Assembly (NCBI GenBank): GCA_004558035.1
Contig: SFEJ01000019.1
Span: 1 to 40,405 of the forward strand
Source: Opitutia bacterium
Lineage (GTDB): Bacteria > Verrucomicrobiota > Verrucomicrobiae > Opitutales > UBA953
Length of the DNA: 40,405 nucleotides
Direction: 5' to 3'
Each line of letters begins with the position of its first letter. Position 1 is the first letter of the stretch. Below are positions 16,438-25,005 of the stretch, piece after piece. The notes below the pieces were generated by a model. It was not told the DNA's origin. It ran no database searches and saw only the letters and a program-made list of their open reading frames with translations. The translations under genes were made by a program, and so were the position numbers.

Positions 16438-19091
16438 TGAACCCGACCGCCGCCAGCCGCCACAAAACCGCCGCGTTCGCGGGAACGCTCGCCCTGCTCC
16501 TCGCCGCGGGAACGCAGACCGTCTTCGCCGAAGCCGCCGCGACGCCCGCCGCCGCGGGAACGCAGACCGCCGCGAAGCGCGAAGCCGGCAAACTCTACGT
16601 CCGCAAAGTCCTCTTCAAAAACGAAGGCGGCCCGAAAATCGACGAGGCGCTCATCGCCGCGCACGTCTCGCTCAAGCCCGGCGACGAATTCTCCCGCCCC
16701 GCGCAGTCCGCGACCATCCGCTCGCTCTACGCCACGAACCTCTTCGACTTCATCACCGTCGAGCCGATTCCGGACGTGGACGCCGCCGCCGTCGATCTGC
16801 GCGTCTCCTACGTCGCGCGCCCGCTGCTCGTCGGCATCTTCTTCGAAGGCAACAAGGAATGGGACGGCGGCACGCCCGAAGCGCAGACCGAATACGAGCA
16901 GATCATCGTGAACAAGCTCGACTCGACGCGCCCGGAAGGCGGCGGCAACGGCGGCGTGATCGAATTTTTCCGCGGCAAGCTCATCAAGGAATGCACGGAC
17001 GCGGGGCTGACGGTCGGCGCGCCGCTCGACCGCGTTCTCGTCGCCCGCGCCGAATCCAAGATCCGCAAGAAATACGCCTCGCGCTTCCCGTTCGTGAAGA
17101 TCTCCCACGCCGTGAAGACGGACGCCGACGCGGGAACGGCGACGGTCACCTTCTTCGTCGAAGAAAATCTCGACACGCGCGTCACCGAAATCAAATTCGT
17201 CGGCAACAAGGCGTTCGACGACTACACGCTGCGCTACGCGATGCAGACTTCGACCTGGGCGTACACCTTCGATTTTTCCGAGTGGCCCGGCAACCGCTTT
17301 CTGAAGTTCTCGCCGATCCGCGATCTGGGGCGCTTCGACTACGACACGTACCGCCGCGACCTCGTCGCGCTGAAGAATTTTTACCAGAACGCCGGCTATC
17401 TCGACGTCGAAATTTACGGTCAGCCGCGGGAAGAGCTCGAAGAAGGCTACTCCTTCGTGAACAACGAGGAGACCGAGGGCGACATGCCGCTCGAAATCAC
17501 GATTTCGGAAGGCATGCGCTACCACCTCGACGCGATCAGGATCAGCGGGAACGATCTCGGCAAGCAGCACGCGCGCTTCACCGAAGAGGCGATCGTCGCG
17601 ATGCTCGCGCAGTATTCGCCGCGCGGCGTGCGCCGCGGGAACGAGGAGGATTTCGACCTGCTCTTTCCCGGCATGCCCTATTCGCCGCAGGCGGTGAACG
17701 TCGCCGTCGAAAAGATCCGCGAATACTACGGCCAGGTCGGCTATCTGAACTGCCGCGTCGCCGTCACGCGCGAGCCCGACGTGGACACGGGCAAGATCAC
17801 GCTGAAATTCAAGATTTCCGAAGGCGAGAAATCCTACCTGCGCTCCGTCGTCGTCGAAGGCAACACGACGACGAAGTCCGAAATCATCCTGCGGGAACTC
17901 GTGCTCGCGCCGGGCGAAGTCTTCGACATGGTGCGGATGAAGACCTCCGAATCCCGCCTGAAGAACACGAGCTATTTCCGCCAGCCTTCCGGGCAGGCGA
18001 GCGTCTCGCTGCGCGCCGCGGACACGCCCGTCGCCGGGCAGAAGGATCTCGTCGTCTCCGTCACCGAAGCGCCCACGGGCTCGTTCAACTTCGGCGGCGG
18101 CTTCTCGACGGTGGACAGCCTTTCCGCCTACGTCGAATTTTCCGAATCAAACTTCGACCTCTTCAACTGGCGCAATCATTTCCGCGGCGGCGGGCAGAAA
18201 TTCCGCTTCCGCATTCAGGTCGGCACGAACTCCACCACCATCGAGCAGTCCTTCGAGGAACCGATGATCTTCGGGCGCGAAATCGCCGTCGGCTACGACG
18301 CGTATTACAAGTCCGACACCTACGTCAGCTCCAGCTACAACACGGTGGACGCGGGCGTGAAGCTCTACGCGCGGCGGCGCCTCTTCGAGCGCGTTTACGG
18401 CACGTTCTACTACAAGATCGACAACTACGAGATCAAGGACATCGAATGGGACGTGCCGCAGTTCGTCTGGGACGAAGCCGGCTACACGCTCCTTTCCCGC
18501 GGCGGAATCACGCTCTCCCGCGACACGCGCGACAGCTACCTGTTCCCGAACACGGGAACGAAGATCGCGCTCACGAACGAGCTCGTCGGCGGTCCCTTCG
18601 GCGGCGAATGCACGTATTACAAGATGCGCCTCGACGCCGCGCGCTGGTTCCCGATCTTCAACTACCAGGAACAGACGCTCAAGCTGCGCATGCGCGCCGA
18701 CACCGCCCACGCCTTCGGGAACAGCTACGTGCCCTTCTTCGAAAAGATCAAGTACGGCGGCCCCTACAACCTGCGCGGCTTCCGTTACGCGCACGTCGCG
18801 CCCTTCATCGGCGACGAGCCCTACGGCGGCGACTCCGGCTTCTTCGTCTCCGCGGAATACACGATCAAGCTCCTCGAACAGCTGCGCTTCGCGCTCTTCT
18901 ACGACGGCGGCTTCGTGAACGCGGACTCCTTCGACTTCTCGCCGCGGGAATGGAACGACGACGTCGGCTTCGGCTTCCGCATGCTCATCTGGGGCGCCCT
19001 GCTCAACCTCGACATCGGCTTCCCGATCAACACCTCGGACGACAACGACGACGGCATGCGTTTCAACATTTCCTTCGGCACCAGCTTTTAA
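16437..19091 (+). CDS. bamA: Outer-membrane protein assembly factor BamA
   Basis: 884 residues, somewhat longer than the proteobacterial protein. The ATG at 16437 overlaps the dnaB stop and opens a signal peptide (hydrophobic AGTLALLLAAGTQTVFA). Repeated POTRA domains cover about residues 50-460, recognisable from recurring motifs such as VTEIKFVGNKAFDDYTL and YLRSVVVEGNTTTKSEIILRE. The 16-strand barrel follows to a final Phe. The loop-6 signature NLRGFRY holds the conserved Arg-Gly-Phe at residues 780-782. BamA folds and inserts outer-membrane barrel proteins such as the porin here. skp follows after 13 bases, the usual neighbour. All seven GGGAACG copies in the gene point the same way. Confidence 0.95.
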   Translation: MNPTAASRHKTAAFAGTLALLLAAGTQTVFAEAAATPAAAGTQTAAKREAGKLYVRKVLFKNEGGPKIDEALIAAHVSLKPGDEFSRPAQSATIRSLYATNLFDFITVEPIPDVDAAAVDLRVSYVARPLLVGIFFEGNKEWDGGTPEAQTEYEQIIVNKLDSTRPEGGGNGGVIEFFRGKLIKECTDAGLTVGAPLDRVLVARAESKIRKKYASRFPFVKISHAVKTDADAGTATVTFFVEENLDTRVTEIKFVGNKAFDDYTLRYAMQTSTWAYTFDFSEWPGNRFLKFSPIRDLGRFDYDTYRRDLVALKNFYQNAGYLDVEIYGQPREELEEGYSFVNNEETEGDMPLEITISEGMRYHLDAIRISGNDLGKQHARFTEEAIVAMLAQYSPRGVRRGNEEDFDLLFPGMPYSPQAVNVAVEKIREYYGQVGYLNCRVAVTREPDVDTGKITLKFKISEGEKSYLRSVVVEGNTTTKSEIILRELVLAPGEVFDMVRMKTSESRLKNTSYFRQPSGQASVSLRAADTPVAGQKDLVVSVTEAPTGSFNFGGGFSTVDSLSAYVEFSESNFDLFNWRNHFRGGGQKFRFRIQVGTNSTTIEQSFEEPMIFGREIAVGYDAYYKSDTYVSSSYNTVDAGVKLYARRRLFERVYGTFYYKIDNYEIKDIEWDVPQFVWDEAGYTLLSRGGITLSRDTRDSYLFPNTGTKIALTNELVGGPFGGECTYYKMRLDAARWFPIFNYQEQTLKLRMRADTAHAFGNSYVPFFEKIKYGGPYNLRGFRYAHVAPFIGDEPYGGDSGFFVSAEYTIKLLEQLRFALFYDGGFVNADSFDFSPREWNDDVGFGFRMLIWGALLNLDIGFPINTSDDNDDGMRFNISFGTSF

Positions 19092-19104
19092 ATCCTAAAA
19101 AATC

Positions 19105-19692
19105 ATGATCAGAAAAATCACCACCATCGTCGCGGTTCTCGCTCTCTCCGCGGGAACGCTCTTCGCTCAGGCCGCCAAGACGGCCGTCATCAACATGGAA
19201 GAAGTCATCAACGGCTTCTCCAAGACCTCCGCCGTGCTCGAAAGCCTGAAGGCGGACGTCGCCCTGATCCAGGAGCAGGAAAAGAGCGCCGTCGCCGAAC
19301 TCAACAAGAAGGCGGAAGAGCTCCAGAAGAAGATCAAGGAAATCGAAAATCCCCTCAACAGCGATTCCGCCAAGAAGAAGGCGGAAGCCGAAGCGCGCGA
19401 AATCAACAAGGCGCTCCTGAAGGAACGCCAGGAACTCGCCGCCGCGCTCGACCAGGCGAAGCGCGCGCTCGACGAAAAACGCCGGAGCAAGCTCAACGAC
19501 CTTCTCAAGGAAATCGCGCCCGTCATCAAGGAATACGCCGAAAAGAACGGCATCGAAATCGTGCTCAACGTCGCGAACGGCGCCGTCGTCTACGCCGCGC
19601 CCGCGGCGGACATCACCAAGCCCGTCAACGCCCTGCTCGCGGAACGCTTCCCCGCGGAAAAGAAGACGGAAGCCGCGCCCGAAGCGAAATGA
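19105..19692 (+). CDS. skp: OmpH/Skp-family periplasmic chaperone
   Basis: 195 residues. Residues 1-21 are a signal peptide (ALSAGTLFAQA). The mature part is the charged helical hairpin of Skp: TAVINMEEVINGF opens it, and a long coiled coil rich in Glu, Lys and Ala runs from about 40 to 130. Skp holds unfolded outer-membrane proteins in the periplasm for delivery to BamA, encoded immediately upstream. A motif inverted pair and then the infA promoter follow. Confidence 0.92.
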   Translation: MIRKITTIVAVLALSAGTLFAQAAKTAVINMEEVINGFSKTSAVLESLKADVALIQEQEKSAVAELNKKAEELQKKIKEIENPLNSDSAKKKAEAEAREINKALLKERQELAAALDQAKRALDEKRRSKLNDLLKEIAPVIKEYAEKNGIEIVLNVANGAVVYAAPAADITKPVNALLAERFPAEKKTEAAPEAK

Positions 19693-19707
19693 CGCGCTTC
19701 GCGGAAA

Positions 19708-19737
19708 CGTTCCCGCCGCTTCCCGCGCGCGGGAACG
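19708..19737 (+). terminator. Inverted GGGAACG pair after skp
   Basis: CGTTCCCGC (19708-19716) and GCGGGAACG (19729-19737) are exact inverted copies of the over-represented motif with a 12-base loop, 15 bases after the skp stop. The stem could terminate transcription, although no T run follows. Confidence 0.5.
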
Positions 19738-19757
19738 CTCTCCCGCGAGTTTCTCCG

Positions 19758-19786
19758 TTGACGCGAAACGTCCGAAAGCCGATTAT
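19758..19786 (+). promoter_or_regulatory. infA promoter
   Basis: TTGACG (19758-19763) and GATTAT (19781-19786) have 17-base spacing, 37 bases before the infA start. It has the same -35 word and spacing as the rpsU promoter candidate. Confidence 0.55.
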
Positions 19787-19822
19787 GGCGACTTAATTCT
19801 TTCGTAAACACATTCAAAATAC

Positions 19823-20107
19823 ATGGCGAATTCCGAAGGCATCATTGAACTGGAAGGCAAAATCATCGCGGTGCTCCCGGGAACGATGTTCCGCATCGAG
19901 CTCCCCAACAAGCACGTCGTGCTCGGGCACATCTCCGGCAAGCTCCGGAAGAACTTCATCAAGATTTTCGTAGGCGACACCGTCCGCGTCGAAATGGATC
20001 CGAAGGATCTCACGCAGGCGCGCATCACCTACCGTCTTCGCAGCTCCGCGCCGAAACCCGCGACGCCCGCCGCCGCCCCCGCGCGCCCCGGCCAGCGCCG
20101 CCGCTGA
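19823..20107 (+). CDS. infA: Translation initiation factor IF-1
   Basis: 94 residues. The OB-fold core (about 1-72) is clear: EGIIELEGKIIAVLPGTMFRIELPNKHVVLGHISGKLRKNFIKI and then GDTVRVEMDPKDLTQARITYR. IF-1 binds the ribosomal A site and assists initiator tRNA selection. The last 20 or so residues are an Ala/Pro/Arg-rich tail (PKPATPAAAPARPGQRRR) not found in the usual 72-residue protein. It has its own promoter and a possible hairpin (GAAGCGGC 20117-20124 with GCCGCTTC 20148-20155) after the stop. Confidence 0.95.
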   Translation: MANSEGIIELEGKIIAVLPGTMFRIELPNKHVVLGHISGKLRKNFIKIFVGDTVRVEMDPKDLTQARITYRLRSSAPKPATPAAAPARPGQRRR

Positions 20108-20415
20108 GCGCGGAAAGAAGCGGCATGGCTCCACGCTTCGCTCATCAGCCGCTTCGTCGAAATCCCTCCCGCACAAATTTTTCTCCCGCAGATTTCGCGG
20201 ATTCGCGCGGATTTCTTATCCACGAATTGCACGAATTTCTCGAAAAGGCGGGTACGCGTCTCGCGTGCCTTCGAAATCTGCTCGCACAAACTTCTCTTTA
20301 AGCTCTGCCCCTTAAGCTTTAAGCTCTTTTGACACGGAGCGCCGGAGCTCCGCGGAAACGCGCATCGCTCCCATGCGCGCGAACGCCGCGCCCCGACGGG
20401 GCGAAACAAGCGTAA

Positions 20416-20447
20416 CCCCATGCGCGACGCGAAGCGCGCGCTTGGGG
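20416..20447. repeat. REP-like hairpin 1
   Basis: An imperfect palindrome starting CCCCATGCGCG and ending GCGCTTGGGG, preceded by TAA. The same pattern recurs inverted at 20571-20597. Confidence 0.5.
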
Positions 20448-20570
20448 AAAAACCGCACATGCGCCGCGCCTGAAGGGCGCAACCGCCCGACGCGCGAGGC
20501 GTTTTCGCGGCGCGCCGTTCCCGCGGGGCTGTTGCGCTTTTCAAGCGCGTTTTTTTTTGCGCGGACGCCG

Positions 20571-20597
20571 CCCCAAGCGGCGTTTCGCCGCATGGGG
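20571..20597. repeat. REP-like hairpin 2
   Basis: CCCCAAGCGGCG (20571-20582), loop TTT and CGCCGCATGGGG (20586-20597) form a 12-base stem with a single mismatch, followed by TTA. It is the inverted partner of the element at 20416-20447, so the two bracket about 120 bases, as paired REP units do. Confidence 0.55.
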
Positions 20598-20916
20598 TTA
20601 TTTTTGTTCCGCATTTCATGCGAACGCTTGGGGGCGAAGGCATTCCTGCCTTCGTCCGTGAGGCGGGCTTTTTCCCTTTCCCGCGGCGAGGCGCTCCGCG
20701 GGACTGAATCAAATCCCTTAAAATCCCCGAAATCCCTGTTCCTTTTCCCGGACCACGGAAACTCACGGCAATCTCCACGGAAAAGCGCCGAAACGCCGAC
20801 GTCTCGAAATCGCCGCGCGTTCCCGCGGCAAAAAACGTCCCCGAGGATCTCTCCCCGGGGACGCACACACTAACTAACACACACTAAGAAAAAGGATGAG
20901 GAAAAGTTTAGAATTG

Positions 20917-20960
20917 GAGGAGTTTAAAAAGTTGAAAAGTAATTACCTTTTAAACTCCTC
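20917..20960 (-). terminator. Hairpin after the PEP-CTERM gene
   Basis: A perfect 13-base stem (20917-20929 with 20948-20960, GAGGAGTTTAAAA) encloses an 18-base loop, 13 bases past the stop of the minus-strand giant gene. On that strand no long T run follows, so it may act as a terminator or an mRNA 3-prime stabiliser. Confidence 0.55.
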
Positions 20961-20973
20961 AACTCCTGAACTT

Positions 20974-23900
20974 TTAAGCTTTCCTCCGGCGTCGGCGCGT
21001 TCCCGCGAGCGCGAGCGCCCCGAGACCCGCCAACAGCCCGAACACCGACGGCTCCGGAATCGCGATGGAAAGCGTTCCCGCGCCGACGTTCCACGAACCT
21101 TCGACGTAAGCCCACTGCAGGTCTTTGACCCACGAGCCGGCCTCGTTGTACGTGCCGACTTCGACCGCCGAGAAGAAGGAATTGTCGAACGCGCTTGCCG
21201 CCGCAATCGTCAGCGCCACTTGCTCGCCCGTCAGCACGTCGTCGCCGAGCGCGCCGATGTCGAGATAGAGCGTCGCGCCTTCCGCGACCTTGAAGTTGCA
21301 GTCCGTGTCCGCCGTCAGCTGCGCGGAATTGTTCGCGAGCAACGAAACATTGTGAAGCACGACGTCCGTCGTCGCCGCGTTCACGGTACCGCCGAATGTC
21401 TCCGGGTCGTAACCGGGGTACGTCACGCTCACATCGGAAATCTTGATTATTCCCGAGCCGAGAGCGTTCGCGTGTTCGGCGCTCACCTTGACGCCGGCAA
21501 CCTCAAGCCCGCCCGAAAAACTGTTATTGCCCGCAAGCGTCAACGCTTCGTTCTGAGAAGCATAATACGTCGCCTTCAGCGACCCTTCGCCGGAAATCAT
21601 ACCTTCGAGCTTGTTTCCGTCGTTCTTGGATTTCAAAGTCAGCGTCTTGCCGGAAGCGACGGCGACATTGTTCGCGACCGTCAGCGCTGCTCTGTCGCTC
21701 GTTTCTCCGATCTGCAACGTAGCGTCGCCCGTGACGTTCACAGTGTTCGTGCCGAGCCCTCTCGCGTTCCGCACTTCGACCGTTCCCTCTTCAACGCGTG
21801 TTCCCTGGTTATAGGTGTTCGTGCCGCTCAAAACCAGCGTGCCCTTACCCTGCTTCACGAGAACAGAGTTTGTATCTTGGGCTGCCGAAGAAGGCGTCAA
21901 AATATCGCCTGAAATCGTCAAGGTCGCACTGTCATCCACATTGAAAGCCAAGGTCTTAGACGCCCCTCCGCGAATCGTCATGTTCGCGGAGATTTCGGAA
22001 TCCGCCGTCACCACCACCGTGTTGTCTTGGAAGAAGTCGAGCGCGTATCCTTGGTTGTTCGCGCCCGTTCCGGAGATTTTTCCTCCGTTAAGCACGAAAT
22101 CTACCTTGGAACAGAAGGACTGTCTTTGCGCTCCCAGCGCCAACTCGCCGCCCGCATCCAGGGTGATTATCTGCGTCTGTCCCACTTGGTAATTGAAAAT
22201 GTCGCCGGAAGCGGAAGCATCCACCGTCGCGTTGCCGATGGTCAGATTGCCGGAAATACTCTTCGACCCCGAAAGCGCGATCGTCGATTTGTCTCCCGTT
22301 CCCGCGAGCTTCAGCGACGTTCCCACCGCAAGCGAAGAGAGCGTTCCCGTCAGCGCGCCCGTGCCCCTCACTTCGACCGAACCGCCGGAAATCGTCAGCG
22401 AAGAGACCGAGCCGCCTTCGGTAATCGTCAGCGTTCCCGTGCCGGACTTCTTGACTTTCGCGTTGTCGAAGCGGCCCTGGTAAGTCCTCGCGACGTCGTT
22501 TGCGAGTTCAAAGACGCCCGTGCTGGCAGAGCCGCCTTTCAGCGTTCCCGTGAACTCGGAAAAGTCCCCGGAAAACTTGAACGTTTGGTTTATTGCGCGT
22601 GTATATTCGAATGTTCCCGTTCCAGTGAGCGCTCCAGTGAAATTCGTCACAAGATTACTGGTTCCATTCGTTACCTTGAGACCTCCGCTCGCGATTTCGA
22701 TATTGGCGGCAACGTCTCCGCCGTTCAACCACAACCCTTGAGCAGGCTGATTCGTTTCTGTACCGACGACCCCGTCAAAAACTATTTTCGAAGTCCTGTC
22801 TCCGTAATTGCGCAGGTCTAAGCCGACACCGGAAACACCTGAAATGTCTTTGAAGGCGACCGTTCCCGTCCAAGCCTTGAAACGATTCGCGTCATTGGCT
22901 GTTCCCACGGAAAGTCCCGTCAGCAAGCCGAGCTGGATTGTTCCCGAGCCGGCGAGTGCGCTCGCCGTGACCGTGCCTCCCGAAAGCACGAGCGTTCCCG
23001 AAGAAACCGTCACCGCTCCCGCCGTCACGCCTCCGGAATCGACCGTCACAGTCGTGTCGCCGTTGAACGTCACGTAATCATAAGGATTGAAGGACGTCGT
23101 TCCCGTTTCGCCGGAGACCGTCCAATTCTGCGCCGAGGCATTCCAGTCGCCCGAGGGTCCGCCGCTCCAGATGAGGTCGCACGCGGCGCCGGAAATCGTC
23201 ACCTTAATGTTGTTGCCGTCCTTCGTCCATGCCTGCGTATAGCCGGAGTTCGCGGCCGTAAGAGAAAGCGTCCCGAGAGTCGCACTGCCCGTTCCCGTGA
23301 AAATCGTATAAGTACCGTTCTTGATGGCACCGAAAAGCTCGACGGTGCCGCTGGTCGCGGTAATCGTAGAAGCAGAAAGAAGCGCCGTGTCGCCGAGAAA
23401 ATACGCGTTCCCGAGCACGACGTTGCCGCCGTCCAGAGTAAACGCATTGCCGAAGGTATGAGTTCCTGAAGAAATGTCGAGCGTGCCGCCGGAAACGGTG
23501 ACCGCGCCGTTGAGGGTGTTCGTTCCCGAGAGCGAAAGTTCCCCGCCGGAAACGGTGACCGCGTTCGCGGCGGTCACGCCGGAGAGTTTCTGCACGCCGC
23601 CGGTAAGCTTGAGCTCGCCCGAGCCCGCAAGCGTGCCCGAGAACGTCTGATTCGTTCCCGCCGTCGTAGCCGAATTGTTGAGCGTGAACGTCACGCCCGA
23701 ATCGATCGTCAGCGTTCCCGCCCCCGCGAGCGACGCTGCGGAGTACGAGTTTTCAGAGCCGGAAATACTGAGCGCCGCGTTCGCTCCGCTGAGATTGAGT
23801 ACTCCGAGACTTGCGCTCTTGTAGTTCATGTTCACCGTCGTGTTGCCGGAAATCGTCAGCCCGCTCAGCGAAATGGTTTTGTCGGTCGCGCCCGTCATCG

Positions 23901-24453
23901 CCAACGCAAAGTCGCTGTTCAGGTTGGAGATCGTCAGAACTCGATTTCCCGAGATTCCGCCGGAAATGACGCCACGCGTACCGCCGCCGATGATTTTCGC
24001 GTCCGCGCCCAAAATCATGTCGCCGGAAACCTTGACATCGTAGTCTCCGTCCGCACCGAAGCGAAGCGCTGCGTTGTACTCTCCCGAATTCGCGCCGAGC
24101 ACCAAGGTGGACGTGATGTCGATTGCGGCAGAGCTTTCCCAACCTTGGAGGAAAAGCTGCTTCGCCGTGGCCGCCGTCGCACCTCCACCGTTCGTGGAAT
24201 ACGTGCCGTTGCCGAGAATGACGACGCCGGCTTTGTTCACATTCGCCTGCGCGGTGGATTTGACCTCGACCTTTGCGTCATTTCCCGTCAGCCACCATGC
24301 GGGAGTCGCCGAAGTCGGCGCAGTTTTTCCGGTGGTTATCGAATCGAAAGCCTGCGTATAGTCGCCGACAGTCACGGTCGTCGTCGCATATGCGCTCGTT
24401 CCCATCGCCGCGGCGGCGAGGAGAGAGGTGAGGAGGAATTTTGAATTTCTCAT
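20974..24453 (-). CDS. Autotransporter-type beta-repeat protein with PEP-CTERM signal
   Basis: 1159 residues from the ATG at 24453, where a signal peptide begins (MRNSKFLLTSLLAAAAMGTSAYA); an upstream in-frame extension lacks any signal. The body is Thr/Ser/Gly/Ala/Val-rich beta-helix repeats, with autotransporter-associated strand units such as GTLVLSGTNTYNQGTRVEEG and LTLAGNNSFSGGLEV. The last 28 residues are a PEP-CTERM tail: IPEPSVFGLLAGLGALALAG followed by Arg/Lys (TRRRRRKA), the signal cleaved by exosortase. It is therefore a secreted, probably surface-attached protein, perhaps an adhesin or matrix component. The DNA is less GC-rich than its neighbours. Seventeen GGGAACG copies all point along the coding strand, partly because they spell recurrent Gly-Thr. 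Confidence 0.88.
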   Translation of the reverse strand: MRNSKFLLTSLLAAAAMGTSAYATTTVTVGDYTQAFDSITTGKTAPTSATPAWWLTGNDAKVEVKSTAQANVNKAGVVILGNGTYSTNGGGATAATAKQLFLQGWESSAAIDITSTLVLGANSGEYNAALRFGADGDYDVKVSGDMILGADAKIIGGGTRGVISGGISGNRVLTISNLNSDFALAMTGATDKTISLSGLTISGNTTVNMNYKSASLGVLNLSGANAALSISGSENSYSAASLAGAGTLTIDSGVTFTLNNSATTAGTNQTFSGTLAGSGELKLTGGVQKLSGVTAANAVTVSGGELSLSGTNTLNGAVTVSGGTLDISSGTHTFGNAFTLDGGNVVLGNAYFLGDTALLSASTITATSGTVELFGAIKNGTYTIFTGTGSATLGTLSLTAANSGYTQAWTKDGNNIKVTISGAACDLIWSGGPSGDWNASAQNWTVSGETGTTSFNPYDYVTFNGDTTVTVDSGGVTAGAVTVSSGTLVLSGGTVTASALAGSGTIQLGLLTGLSVGTANDANRFKAWTGTVAFKDISGVSGVGLDLRNYGDRTSKIVFDGVVGTETNQPAQGLWLNGGDVAANIEIASGGLKVTNGTSNLVTNFTGALTGTGTFEYTRAINQTFKFSGDFSEFTGTLKGGSASTGVFELANDVARTYQGRFDNAKVKKSGTGTLTITEGGSVSSLTISGGSVEVRGTGALTGTLSSLAVGTSLKLAGTGDKSTIALSGSKSISGNLTIGNATVDASASGDIFNYQVGQTQIITLDAGGELALGAQRQSFCSKVDFVLNGGKISGTGANNQGYALDFFQDNTVVVTADSEISANMTIRGGASKTLAFNVDDSATLTISGDILTPSSAAQDTNSVLVKQGKGTLVLSGTNTYNQGTRVEEGTVEVRNARGLGTNTVNVTGDATLQIGETSDRAALTVANNVAVASGKTLTLKSKNDGNKLEGMISGEGSLKATYYASQNEALTLAGNNSFSGGLEVAGVKVSAEHANALGSGIIKISDVSVTYPGYDPETFGGTVNAATTDVVLHNVSLLANNSAQLTADTDCNFKVAEGATLYLDIGALGDDVLTGEQVALTIAAASAFDNSFFSAVEVGTYNEAGSWVKDLQWAYVEGSWNVGAGTLSIAIPEPSVFGLLAGLGALALAGTRRRRRKA

Positions 24454-24493
24454 TGTGTGAATCTGTTTTTGGTTTTCGTTGAATTTTTCCGCA

Positions 24494-24523
24494 ATCCTAC
24501 CCCGGTTATGAATACCGAGGCAA
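24494..24523 (-). promoter_or_regulatory. Possible promoter of the PEP-CTERM gene
   Basis: On the minus strand TTGCCT (24518-24523) and TAGGAT (24494-24499) are 18 bases apart. The spacer is exactly the hairpin repeat unit at 24500-24517, so the repeat may have supplied or modified the promoter. Confidence 0.35.
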
Positions 24524-24977
24524 GCGAAAAGTTTTAACCACGGAAAACACGGAAAAGCACGGAATTTATCATTTGGCGAAGATTCGCGGGAACGCAGGGG
24601 AGAAGCGACATTCCTGTCGCTTTGTCGAGATTTGCTTAAAAGTATGTTCTCGGGAGCTTCAGAAATTTCCTCCCTCCTTTGAGCGATATTCAACGGTCGT
24701 TCACTTCCTTTTGTTTATGCGGCTTCGGAGGCGTTTACCCCTCGGTATTCATAATCGGAGGAACGGCGGAAAGCGGAGAAAAAGCCGGAAACGATGCAGG
24801 AGGATTTTCGAGGGCACTCGAGACGGTTACCCTCCGATAAAAATTCGTGGATTCAGGATTCTTTGCGTCTTGGCGTCTTTGCGGGAGAACTTTGCGTTCC
24901 CGCGAACGTCCACGAAAAAATTTCCGCGCTTTTCCGTGGTCAAAAATTCGGGCTTGCCTCGGTCTGCGTAACCGAGG
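24500..24977. repeat. Inverted-repeat-bounded intergenic element
   Basis: Arms 24500-24547 and 24930-24977 are imperfect inverted copies. Each has a hairpin unit with CCGAGG/CCTCGG ends (24500-24520; 24957-24977, with a perfect 7-base stem), then GAGGCAAGC, then an A/T stretch, then CCACGGAAAA. A third copy of the hairpin unit lies inside at 24740-24761, inverted relative to the left arm. The element also contains the third mosaic copy (24603-24833) and the words CTTTGCGTCTTGGCGTCTTT near 24862. No transposase is present; it resembles a non-autonomous, MITE-like unit. Confidence 0.55.
24603..24833 (+). repeat. Mosaic intergenic repeat, copy C
   Basis: The hairpin AAGCGACA/TGTCGCTT with loop TTCC (24603-24622) is followed by GATTTGCTTAAAAG, and ends with a block GATTTTCG...GAGACGGTTACCCT (24803-24833). 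The order and orientation match copy A. The stem bases differ from copy B but still pair. Confidence 0.55.
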
Positions 24978-24984
24978 GGCGATG

Positions 24985-25001
24985 CGGGAACGCCGTTCCC
25001 G
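24985..25001 (-). terminator. Inverted GGGAACG pair after the CDF gene
   Basis: CGGGAACG (24985-24992), a single C and CGTTCCCG (24994-25001) form a 17-base near-perfect palindrome, 4 bases past the stop of the minus-strand CDF gene. It is the tightest head-to-head motif pair after the catalase palindrome. Confidence 0.5.
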
Positions 25002-25005
25002 GAAG

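Larger units (their letters stand above)
20245..20741 (-). repeat. Mosaic intergenic repeat, copy B
   Basis: Read on the minus strand this gap repeats copy A (8524-8756) block for block. The GAACAGGGATTTCGGGGA block lies at the 20741 end. Next comes a hairpin with stem CGAAGGCA/TGCCTTCG and loop TTCC (20635-20654), then the CTTAAAG block (about 20295-20330), and an end block with GTACCC (20250-20278). About 290 bases with REP-like hairpins are inserted between the blocks. Beyond 20245 come degenerate words such as AATTCGTGGAT and CGCGAAATCTGCGGG (about 20180-20240). No coding sequence is visible from 20108 to 20973. Confidence 0.7.
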
